The notes under the pieces: model-generated
Seen by the model: the letters and a program-made list of their open reading frames with translations, nothing else
Told to the model about the DNA's origin: nothing
The model's database searches: none
Assembly: GCA_948144175.1 (NCBI GenBank)
Contig: CANXME010002517.1
Span: 1,922,001 to 1,986,000, forward strand
Source: Closterium sp. NIES-65
Lineage: Eukaryota; Streptophyta; Zygnematophyceae; Desmidiales; Closteriaceae
Length of the DNA stretch: 64,000 nucleotides
Direction: 5' to 3'
Shown here: positions 1 to 9,460 of the stretch, piece by piece
Position numbering within the stretch: the stretch's first letter is position 1
Layout: every line of letters begins with the position of its first letter
Program-made: the position numbers and the translations under genes

Positions 1-222
1 ATGACTTTGTGATCCACCCTGAGCTTTGCTTTGTTTTTCTTGGCTGGTCTTGTGACCCCTTGTTCTCCCCCACTTTGCCTATGGGGGTGTGTTAGAATAT
101 TATAGCTTACTTATTTGTGTAGGCTATAGTGGGGTATCCCATAGGGAGTACAACCCAACTAGAGTTTCCTATTTGTACTCACTTCATTCATAGTCATTTC
201 ATTCTTGTTCTAACTTTCTCAG
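1..222 (+). mobile_element. 3' end of a Ty1/copia element (3' UTR, polypurine tract and LTR)
   Basis: Bases 1-89 match the 3' untranslated region of the intact copia element ending at 39028, including the polypurine stretch ATGGGGGTG. An LTR of about 132 bp starts TGTTAGAATA at 90 and ends near 222. Copia pol coding sequence follows at once, with no primer-binding site. The arrangement is either one copia element inserted into a relative, or tandem elements sharing an LTR after a deletion. The 5' part lies outside the window. Confidence 0.8.
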
Positions 223-223
223 A

Positions 224-1987
224 GACTACGCTGCTAGTCTTGTCGCTGAGTCTGAGTCTGCCTGTCCTCCGTCCGTCGGGGGTGAGTGTGCCCTAGGCAC
301 GGACGTCCTTGAGGACAGGCAGGAGGAGTTCCAGTGTCTGGCCGCCGCTTCACCTCATCTCGCGTCTGTACTGCTCGCCCCTGAGGGAGACCCGGATGCA
401 CTAGACATCCCAACTCCGCGCTCTTACGCGGAGGCGATAGAGGGTCCCTACTCCTCTCAGTGGCAGGCAGCTATGGATGCAAAGATGGCTTCCTGGAAGT
501 CCACAGACACCTACGTTGACGCTGTTCCCCCTCCTGGGGCGAACATCGTCAGTGGCATGTGGATCTTCAGGGTGAAGCGGCCGCCGGGTTCTCCGCCTGT
601 CTTCAAGGCTCGTTACATGGCTCGTGGCTTGAGTCAGCGACAGGGAGTTGACTACTTTCAGACCTTCTCCCCCACCCCGAAGATGACCACTCTTCGGGTA
701 CTGCTGCACGTTGCTGCTCACCGTGACTACGAGCTGCACTCTCTCGACTTCAGCACAGCTTTCTTGCAGGGCAGCCTGCACGAGGAGATCTGGCTGCGTC
801 GCCCACCTGGCTTCACTGGGTCTTTCCCTCCTGGTACCCAGTGGAGTCTCCGGCGTCCAGTCTACGGTCTCCGCCAGGCGCCACGTGAGTGGCACGACAC
901 ACTGAGGACTACGCTTGCGGCACTTGGGTTTGCTCCTTCTACTGCCGACCCGTCGCTGTTTCTGCGCACCGACACCTCTCTGCCGCCGTTCTACATCCTC
1001 GTGTACATCGACGACTTGGTCTTTGCCACAGCGGACACTGCTGGACTCGCCTACGTGAAGTCCGAGCTGCAGAAGAGACACACGTGCACTGACCTGGGTG
1101 AACTGCGCAGCTACCTTGGCTTGCAGATCACCCGGGACAGAGCACGCCGCACCATTACCCTGACTCAGTCACACATGGTGCAACAGGTCCTTCAGTGCTT
1201 CGGCTTCACGTACTCCTCGCCTCAGGCCACTCCTCTGCCTACTCGCCACTCGCTCTCAGCTCTGCCTTCGGATGAGTACGTAGAGTCGAGTGGCCCGTAT
1301 GTAGAGCTTGTTGGCTGCCTCATGTACCTGATGACCTGCACACGACCTGACCTTGCATACCCTCTCAGCATTCTCGCACGCTATGTTGCTCCTGGGAGAC
1401 ACCGACCAGAGCACATGGCTGCAGCGAAGAGGGTGTTGCGCTACTTGTGCAGTACGTCGGGCATGGGGCTAGTGCTTGGAGGGCGGAGTCCAGTGGTCCT
1501 CACTGGGCACGCGGACGCTTCTTGGGCTGACGACCAGGCTACGCAGCGGTCGTCACAGGGTTACACCTTCGGCCTTGGTTCCGGCTCTGTCTCGTGGCGG
1601 GCTACTCGCTCGTCTTCTGTTCTCGGCTCCAGTTGTGAGGCTGAGATCTGCGCCGGGGCTATGGCTGCTCAGGAGCTTCGCTGGCTCACCTACCTGCTGA
1701 CCGACCTTGGAGAGCCGCCTCGTTCTCCTCCAGTCCTGTACGTAGACAACAAGGCCATGCTGGCCTTGTGTCGAGAGCAGCGACTGGAGCACAGGACAGA
1801 GCACATTGCTCTCCGCTACTTTCTTGCTCGTGAGCTGCAGCAGCGTGGACAGTTGCGACTTGCGTACGTGGCCTCTGAGGCCAACACTGCTGATGTCTTC
1901 ACCAAGGCACTTGCGCCTTGTGATCATCAGCGTTGCTGCACGCAGCTGGGTCTTGTGCCTGTCTTGCCTCACTTGCTCACTTCTTGA
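224..1987 (+). pseudogene. Ty1/copia pol fragment: reverse transcriptase and RNase H
   Basis: An open frame runs from the end of the preceding LTR at 224 to a stop at 1985-1987. It encodes only the C-terminal part of a copia polyprotein. The RT core is present, with the catalytic box as YIDD (the other copies here have YVDD), followed by an RNase H domain with the TGHADASWADD and SCEAEI segments. Gag, protease and integrase are missing at the 5' side, so it is a truncated element despite the open frame. It closely resembles the matching part of the intact element at 33375-38690. Confidence 0.85.
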
Positions 1988-2199
1988 CCTTGCTTGTACC
2001 TTGACCTATATATACTCTTGCTCTTGCTTGCTTGACTCTTGTATATCTCTATATATGATCTTGCATGCGAACTGGCCTTGTGGCCCTTGACCTTGCGCTC
2101 GGAATGTGTGGTGACTTTGTGATCCACCCTGAGCTTTGCTTTGCTTTGCTTGACTGGTCTTGTGACCCCTTGTTCTCCCCCACTTTGCCTATGGGGGTG

Positions 2200-2331
2200 T
2201 GTCAGAACATTATAGCTTACTTATTTGTGTAGGCTATAGTGGGGTATCCCATAGGGGGTACAACCCAATTAGGGTTTCATATTTGTACTCACTTCATTCA
2301 TAGTTCATTCATTCTCGTTTACTTCTTCTGA
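2200..2331 (+). repeat. Ty1/copia 3' LTR
   Basis: It begins TGTCAGAACA after a polypurine tract (ATGGGGGTG) and ends near TTCTTCTGA. It differs at about ten positions from the LTR at 90-222, so the two are not a young pair. It is older than the other LTRs in the window. Confidence 0.8.
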
Positions 2332-3179
2332 TATATATGCGTATGTGTGTATAAGTGTGTGTAAATTCTTCATAGCAATAACAATGCATGTCTGCTAATT
2401 TTAAAAAGGGGGTTCAATTCTATCATTTCTCATTGGTTCATTGGCGCACTCAGTGACTCGTGTGTTTGCCACTTCCAACTGGATTTGATAGAGTGAACCT
2501 CTTTTTTAGAGTTAGCAGATTGTATTGTTTCATGTGCTAGTTGATTATTCAAAGACTTTGCTATTGACTTCCCCCCCATGCTAGGCAGGGGATGCGGTAG
2601 CCTAGTTTTTGGGTCGTTAACTATCACGTATTTGTATGATATACTGGTGTGGTGCATTTCAGCATATCATATGCATACAAATGCATTTTCATGTGTGTAT
2701 CTTTATTAGGTATGCACCCATATATCATGCCTCATCATTTCATTCATTTAAGCATGTGTGGCGTGTAATTCATTATTAGTACTCATAACATTTATTACAT
2801 GCAATTATCACTACATTAAATAGTAAAAGATATAATACAAACAGTATAGCATTTATGCACAAAACTACTTCAAAAACTGCTACCAACATTCAAAACACTT
2901 CAACATGCACAATGGGAAGGGTGATAGTGTAGCTTACAACCTTTTTTTCATGTTTTATTAAAAAATAACCATGAAAAAAAAATTGTCAAAATCGATCGTC
3001 AAGGGTTGCTTCGCAACCCAAAAAAGAAATTCCAGATTGACAGATGCTTTTGTTTCGACTCGACCGTTCCAACCATTGCACGTCGAGGCGCTTCCACTCT
3101 TCCAGAACGTCCACACGAGGTCCTAGTTTCCTGTCGCTTCCACGTTTCAGGGACTTCCAGACGTCGGGCCGTGATCGAG
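2332..3179. other. Gene-free AT-rich stretch upstream of OS9
   Basis: No credible gene. AT-rich sequence runs to about 3000, followed by a GC-richer segment that probably holds the promoter and 5' UTR of the OS9 gene starting at 3180. Confidence 0.6.
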
Positions 3180-6100
3180 ATGGCGAAACGCAGCGCTTTC
3201 GAGGCGCTGGTTACCATCGTGATCGCGATGATGGCCGTGTTACCGTCCCGCGGCGTCATGGCGGACCTCATCTTCGGCTCGCGCGTCGGTACGCTCGCTC
3301 GCTCGCTCGCTCGCGCGTTGCCTATCACAGGGCCGCTCGCTCGCGCGTTGCTCGCCGGGTTGCTCTCCCGCGCGTTCGCACGTTGTCTGTCTTATGAGTC
3401 GACTCGTAACTTAGCTCGCTCGCTGCGGTGCCTTGTGAAAATTCTCGAGATTACTCTCCAAAGCAGGAAGCCGAAGCTGATGTTCCCTTCCTCCCCTCTC
3501 CAAAGCGTTGAGGCGAACCGTTTTGTCCTTATCCGCCTTCAATACAAGTCACTTCTTACATCCCCGATAGCAGCAACCTCCACAGAGGCAGCAAACACAG
3601 GGCCTCACTGCGTGTAGACTCGACTAATACTCTCCCTCCTCCTCTGTTCCTGTGACCTATCTGCTCTGCCTGTGACCTATCTCCCCACTTCTCCTCCTCT
3701 GTCCCTGTCACCTATCTTCTCTGTCTGCCCCATTCCCGTCGCGTCACTGCAGGTCAAATGACCTTCCCTGCCGACAGCAAGCAGCCCAAACTCTCGGTCG
3801 TCTTCTGGCCTCCCCCCTCCACCCCCTCCACCCCCTCCACTCCATCCTCCTCTCCCGCCGCCTCACACCCCACGCCTGCCTCCCTGCCAGTTGACGTGAG
3901 TGAAGGTTCACTGGGGAGCGAGTGTGTGCTGGTGGTGGGAAAACGCATGATGAGTTGATTGAAAGTACATGACAGGTGGAAAAGGACACCCCACGCCTGC
4001 CTCCCTGCCAGTTGACGTGAGCGCGGGTTCACTGGGGAGGGCGTGGCGTGGGAGAGGTGGTGAAGAAGCACATTATGGGTTAAAAGGAATGGGGATGGGT
4101 TGGGATGGCATGGGATGGGATGGGATGGGATGGGATGGGATGGGATGGGATGGGATGGGATGGGGTGGTGTGGGGTGGGATGGGAGGGGTGGGAGGGATG
4201 GTATGGGATGGGGTGGGATGGGATGGGGTGGTGTGGGGTGGGGTGGGATGGGGTGGGGTGTGTTGGGGTGGGGTGGGGTGGGGTAGGGTGGGGTGGGATG
4301 GGATGTGACTGCATCGCTGCGTTTGCATCCTCTGCCTGTCCACACTCAATTCGTGAGGCGCCTCGACACTAGTCTCACCCCTGTTCCATTCCATCCTCCC
4401 TTGCCCTATCAGGAGCTCTATCAGGAGGCCTATCAGGAGCTCTATCAGGAGCTCTATCAGGAGCCCTGTCTAGAGTTGGTTGAACTGACTGCCAGTGACG
4501 GCTCGCGCTATCGCTGCATCCTACCCCTCCCACGCTCTGTTTATCACGTGCTTCAAAACTATTCTCCCCGTTCCACCCTCCCTTGCCTCCCTTGTCCCCT
4601 CACTCCCATCAGCAACTAGTCGGTTGCCTCCCACCGGGTCTAGAGTCGGTTGAGATGACTGCCGGTGACGGCACACGCTATCGCTGCATTCTCCTACCCA
4701 TGCCATCCTCCCTCCCGTGCCTTCCCCCTGTCACATTACTTATCAGGAACCGGGACTAGAGTCGGTTGAGATGACTGCCAGTGACGGCACACGCTACCGC
4801 TGCATCCTCCGCCTGTCCACACTCTATTCGTGAGGCGCCTCGAAACTAGCCTCACCCCGTTCCGTCCCCTCTTGCCCTATCAGGAACCGGGTCTAGAGTC
4901 GGTTGAGATGACCGCCAGTGACGGCACGCGCTACCGCTGCATCCTCCCTCCGCCCACGCTCTCTCCTCTGGAGGACCAGAATCAAACTCTCCCCATGCCA
5001 TCCTCCCTCCCGTGCCTTCCCTCTGTCACATTACTTATCAGGAACCGGGTCTAGAGTCGGTTGAGATGACTGCCAGTGACGGCACACGCTACCGCTGCAT
5101 CCTCCCCCCACCCACGCTCTCCTCCTTGGCCTCTCCTGGTGCTGGCGGGGGAGGGGCAGAAGGGGCCGGGGGGAAGGGCGGGGCAGCAGGAGTGGCGTTT
5201 GGGGAGAGCCGGAAGAGTCCGGAAGACCTGCTGGATGCCATGAAGGGGTTACCCTGTTTTTACCGGGTGCGTATTCCCTGTGCTTTGAGTCGACTCACAA
5301 CACACCAGGAGTGGCGTTTGGGGAGAGCCGGAAGAGTCCTGAAGACCTGCTAGATGCCATGAAGGGCCTGCCTTGCTTCTACCGGGTACGTGTAACTTGT
5401 AAGCTGTGTTTTGGGCCGACCCACAAGTTACTGATACACCAGGAGTGGCGTTTGGGGAGAGCCGGAAGAGCCCGGGGGGGCTGCTAGGTGCGATGAAGGG
5501 GCTGCCGTGCTTCTACCGGGTCAGTTTGTATGGGGTACATGGTTACACACTATACTGTATGGTGATATCAAAGCATAGGGTGAAGCGTAGTCAGTAGCCT
5601 TCTCCTGCCCTCCCTTTTCCCTCCGCCACTCTCCAATGCCTCCCTTCCCCCCAATCGAAACAGCAAGATGGGCGGTGGACGTATGAGTTGTGTTGAAGGC
5701 GCCTTAGAATGCTTGCCCGAGGCAGATGCACATCGAATCGATGTGAGCAGCTTTAAGACGGTGGACGTATGAGTTGTGTTGAAGGCGCCTTAGAATGCTT
5801 GGCTGAGGCAGATGCACATCGAATCGATGTGAGCTGCTTTTGAGGCACCTTGAACGTCACTGCCTTTCCTCTCCCTTCCGCACCTCTCCTCTGCCCCTAT
5901 TCCCCCTTCCCCTTCCTTCCTCCCCCCCTTTCTCCGAATGCGTGTGCAGCAAGACGGGTGGTGGACGTATGAGTTTTGCTACAAGAAGCACATTCGCCAG
6001 ATGCACATCGAGCACCTCTTGAGGCGCCTCACATATCACTGCTTTCCCTCCCCCCTCCGCACCTCCCCTCTGCCTTCCCTCTCCTGCCTCAATCAATCTG

Positions 6101-9100
6101 TGCGGCAAGACGGGTGGTGGACGTTATGAGTTTTGCTACAAGAAGCACATTCGCCAGATGCACATCGAAGTGAGCAGCTTTTGAGGCACCTCACAGTCAC
6201 TGCTTTCCCTCTCCCTTCCGCACCTGCCTTCCCCTCCCCCTGACCCCTCTCCCCTGGACCCAATTGTGTGCAGCAAGACGGGTGGTGGACGTACGAGTTT
6301 TGCTACAAGACGCACATTCGCCAGATGCACATCGAGCAGCAGGAGGGCGAGAACAAGGTGACGATGGACTTTGTCCTGGGGCGCTACAGCGCACGCGAGT
6401 CACTGCGCGCACAGAGGAGGCTTGAAGCGACTGCTGCTGCTGGTGGCGGCGATGGGGGAAAGAGGTGAGCGTGTGGGGGCGGGCAGCATGTCTTGACTCG
6501 GCTGTTTACCCAGCGTGTGTGAGCTTTTTACCCCCCCAACCTCCCTCCACCCCCCATCTTTTCCCTCTCCCCACGTGAATGTCTACACCACTGTCACTGC
6601 CTGCGACCTCACTGGCACTGCCTGCGACCTCACTGGCACTGCCTGCGACCTCACTGGCACTGCCTGCGACCTCACTGGCACTGCCTGCGACCCCACCAAT
6701 GTGATGACTACTGTGATGCTTTACTCCCCATCCCATCCCCTCTTCCCCCCCCCCCTCTGCCTCCCTCTCCCCCCCTCTCCCTTCCCCCCCATCAGGTACC
6801 ACGTGCATGTATACACCAATGGTACAGCCTGTGACCTCGCTGGCGCCTAGAATTTTCAAATCGATTGCTGTGTGGGACGGCTTTGCCCCACCCATCAACC
6901 CCTCCCCACCTCTACAGGTACCACATGCATGTTTACACCAATGGCACAGCCTGCGACCTCACTGGCGCTGGGTGTTATGTGTGCTGTAATGCTTTGCCCC
7001 CCATCCCCTCCCCCCCTCTCCCTTCCCCTCTCTCTCCCCCACCCCCGATCAGGTACCACGTGCATGTGTACACCAATGGTACAGCCTGCGACCTCACTGG
7101 CGCTGGCCGTCGCACCGAGGTGCGTAAATGGGTGGGGAGGTAAGTGGATGGGTGGGAAGGTAAGTGAATGGGTGGGGAGGTAAGTGAATGGGTGGGGAGG
7201 TAAGTGAATGGGTGGGGAGGTAAGTGAATGGGTGGGAAGGTAAGTGGATGGGTGGGGAGGTATGAGTGGGGATTAAAGGGGACGGGTGGGGAGGTAAGTG
7301 AATGGGTGGGTAGGTGTGTGAGTGGGTGGTGTGTTAAATGACTGGGTGGGGAGGTGTGCGCATGTGTGGAGAGGGACATGCAGGGGTGGGGAGGTGTGAG
7401 GTACGGTGAGCATGCTGTAGTGACAAGGTTGTCATGTCGTGTGTGAAGGGCGCACAGACGTTCTTTGGGTCAACTCTAACCCCTGACCACTCTACACGCC
7501 TTTCAACTCCTTCATATCCTTGCCACTCTACATTCCCTCGTCCCCCGGTCTCCTCATTGCTCCCCTCGTGCTCTCATCCCTCAGGTGCGGCACGTGTGTG
7601 AGGAGGGCGCGCAGACTTTCATGGGGACAATCAAGGAGGGACCCACGTGTGAATACGAGCTGGCACTGCACACCAACCTGCTCTGCTCCCACCCGTACGT
7701 TCACCACCTGGGCTGCTGGGCTGGGATGAAGGCTGTGGGTTGGCGTGTAGTGAAGGTTGTGGCTTCAGGGATGCAACCACCACGTGTGAATACGAGCTAG
7801 CTATGCACACCAACCTGCTCTGCTCCCACCCGTACGTGCACTATTTGTGGTTCTAAGCCTGTTTGCTGGTTGCAGGCTGCGTTGAAGGTTGGTTGGCATG
7901 TAGGTTGTAGCTCTATTGAAATCACTTTTGAGAATTCTCAAAAGGTTGAAGCTCTTGGGCTGATGTCACCACGTGTGAATACGAGCTTGCACCCGTACGT
8001 TCACCACTTGGGCTGCTGGGCTGGGGTGTAGGCTCTAGGCTGGCGTGTAGTGAAGGTTGTGGCTTCAGGGATGCAACCACCACGCATGAATACGAGCTAG
8101 CTTTGCACACCAACCTGCTCTGCTCCCACCCGTACGTTCTTCTGGGTTGGGGTGGGGTGTAGGCTGTAGGGTAGCTTGTAGCGTAGGTTGTGGTGGCTTC
8201 AGGGGTGTAGGCCGTATGCACCACGTGTGAATACGAGCTTGCTCTGCACACCAACCTGCTCTGCTCACATCCGTACGTCCCCACTTGGGTTGTTGGGCTG
8301 GTTAGTTTGTAATAGGGAGGGGGGGCACCTGTAGGCTGAGTGAGCTTCACGGCTGCAATACCCACTTGGGCTGCTTTGCTGGTTTGTTTGTAGTAGGTTG
8401 GATTGTGGTTTCTAGCTTCAGGGCTCAAGTCACCGCTGTGTGAATACTACCTGGCTCTGCCTGCGCACCAATTTGCTCTGCCAGCCTCTTCCTTCCGCAC
8501 GGAGCGGAATTTTTCTTTTGGAGAATACTAAAAAAACAGGTGCGGCAGTGCATGCACGTCATCAACTGCCACGAGTCCTGTTTTGAGGCGCCTCAATTAC
8601 ACACTTGCCCGTCTTCCGCCCATTCCTCCCCCCCTTTCCCGCCTCTCTTCTTCCTCCCGCAGCCTCTTCCGCACACTGAGGCAGCCCATCCACTTCATCA
8701 ACTGTCACCAGTTCCCCTGCGGGGATGTTTTTCTAATTTACTAAAGCTTCGCTCCCTCTTTTACCCCTTTTTTTCTTCCCCCCTTTTTTCCTTTCCCAGC
8801 CTCTTCCGCACAGTGAGGCAGCCCATCCACTTCATCAACTGCCACCAGTTACCCTGTGGAGGTGTTTTCGGATTGGCTCAAACCTTTCCTAACAACTGCT
8901 CTCATTCATTTTCCGCACATCCTCCCCACCCCCACCTTTCCTGCTGCCCCAGCCTCTTCCGCACGGTACGACAGCCCATCCACTTCATCAACTGCCACCA
9001 GTTCCCCACCTCCTCCTCTTCCTCCCACTCCCCCTCCCCCTCTACTTCTGACCCATCTCTCGAAATCCCCTCTCTCGAAGAGGCTGCGGAGGGGACTGGG

Positions 9101-9316
9101 GAGGGGGGTAGCCGGGGCGAGGTGGAAAAGGAAGGGGTTGCGGATGGAGAGGGGGAGAAGGGAGAGGGAGTGGAGGGTGGTGGTGGTGGTGTTGTGGTGG
9201 AAGGGGAGGAGGATGGGGTGCTGTCGTTTGTGTACGAGGGGGAGGAGGAAGAGGAGGAGCTAGTGGAGGTAGATCCAGAGGTGGAGGAGATAGAGGAGAG
9301 CCTCAGTGCTCTGTGA
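3180..9316 (+). CDS. OS9: OS9-type ER lectin (MRH domain) of ER-associated degradation
   Basis: OS-9 lectins read trimmed N-glycans on misfolded glycoproteins in the ER lumen and hand them to the Hrd1 ubiquitin ligase. Supported exons: 3180-3288 (signal peptide, then DLIFGSRV), 5042-5266, 6274-6464, 7053-7119, 7585-7694 and 8953-9316. Phases agree from the second listed exon onward. The MRH domain shows DGWWTYEFCY, HIRQMHIE, NGTACDLTG, RHVCEEGA and a final EYELALHTNLLC. These match OS-9 sugar-binding and cysteine positions. The C-terminus is rich in Glu and ends at a TGA. Exon 1 ends in phase 1 but the next recognised exon starts in phase 0, so one small exon between 3290 and 5040 is unidentified. 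Introns are packed with partial exon copies. I chose the complete copy of each exon. Confidence 0.86.
4091..4310 (+). repeat. (GGGAT)n G-rich satellite in an OS9 intron
   Basis: Pentanucleotide TGGGA/GGGAT repeats, degenerating to GGGGT toward the 3' side. Runs of three to four Gs on the sense strand could form G-quadruplexes in DNA or pre-mRNA. No coding value. Confidence 0.9.
4310..5100 (+). repeat. Five copies of the head of OS9 exon 2
   Basis: Copies begin near 4471, 4635, 4752, 4886 and 5045. Each encodes a version of LESVEMTASDGTRYRCIL, and most are preceded by an acceptor-like TATCAG. Only the last copy runs on into the rest of the exon (5042-5266). A weaker remnant lies at about 4310. 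Palindromes GAGGCGCCTC at 4355-4364 and 4832-4841 follow truncated copies. Confidence 0.9.
5190..5530 (+). repeat. Three copies of the tail of OS9 exon 2 with donor site
   Basis: Copies at about 5190-5266, 5309-5385 and 5443-5520 encode variants of VAFGESRKSPEDLLDAMKGL and each ends TACCGG before a GT. Copies two and three are preceded by CACCAG, which could act as an acceptor. The first copy is continuous with the exon head. TGAGTCGACTCA (5286-5297) lies between copies one and two. Confidence 0.9.
5660..6330 (+). repeat. Five copies of the head of the OS9 WWTYEFC exon
   Basis: Copies near 5665, 5760, 5946, 6111 and 6271 carry the sequence for DGWWTYEFCYKKHIRQMHIE. The first two are strongly mutated. 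Only the last continues into the full exon 6274-6464. Each truncated copy runs into a TGAGGCGCCTCA-like palindrome, perfect at 6020-6031 and imperfect near 5840 and 6183. Confidence 0.9.
6570..7119 (+). repeat. Copies of OS9 exon YHVHVYTNGTACDLTG
   Basis: An 18-bp microrepeat at about 6596-6690 repeats the part encoding ACDLTG five times. Two further near-complete copies start after AG at about 6797 and 6918. The functional exon is 7053-7119, the only one that reaches RRTE and a donor. Confidence 0.88.
7116..7350 (+). repeat. 20-bp minisatellite made of repeated splice-donor sequence
   Basis: The exon ending at 7119 is followed by tandem units of GGTAAGTGAATGGGTGGGGA. Each unit presents a consensus-like GGTAAGTG 5' splice site, so the natural donor is followed by at least six equally good or better donors. 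Confidence 0.9.
7760..8495 (+). repeat. Partial copies of the tail of OS9 exon 7585-7694
   Basis: Four to five copies (near 7780, 7965, 8080, 8220 and 8435) of the segment encoding TCEYELALHTNLLCSHP, several ending in a GTACGT donor. They follow the complete exon. A 20-bp perfect palindrome, CTTTTGAGAATTCTCAAAAG, lies at 7925-7944. Confidence 0.88.
8540..9030 (+). repeat. Copies of the head of the OS9 terminal exon
   Basis: Copies near 8540, 8663 and 8800 encode versions of LFRTVRQPIHFINCHQ after an AG. The fourth (8953) is the functional terminal exon. The first copy runs straight into the palindrome TTGAGGCGCCTCAA (8583-8596). Confidence 0.9.
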
Positions 9317-9339
9317 CTCACGTCATGTGATCGCAGAAT

Positions 9340-9460
9340 CCGTATAAGGGAGAGGATGATGGGGAGGAGCTGGTGGAGGTGGTAGAGAGGTAGAGGAGAT
9401 AGGAGTGGAGAGAGCCTTAGCGCACTGTGAATCATGTGCTTTGTCAGGCTCTCGTTTATC
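9340..9460 (+). repeat. Duplicate of the OS9 coding end, downstream of the stop
   Basis: A diverged copy of the last ~80 coding bases plus the stop region of OS9 lies directly after the gene. It shows GAGGAGCTGGTGGAGGT, then GAGAGCCTTAGCGCACTGTGA, matching the tail of the real exon. It is not spliceable into the message. Confidence 0.8.

Noticed and set aside
4091..4310. Interstitial telomere from (GGGAT)n
   Set aside because: The unit is five bases and degenerates to GGGGT. Plant-type telomere repeats are TTTAGGG, and the array is intronic.
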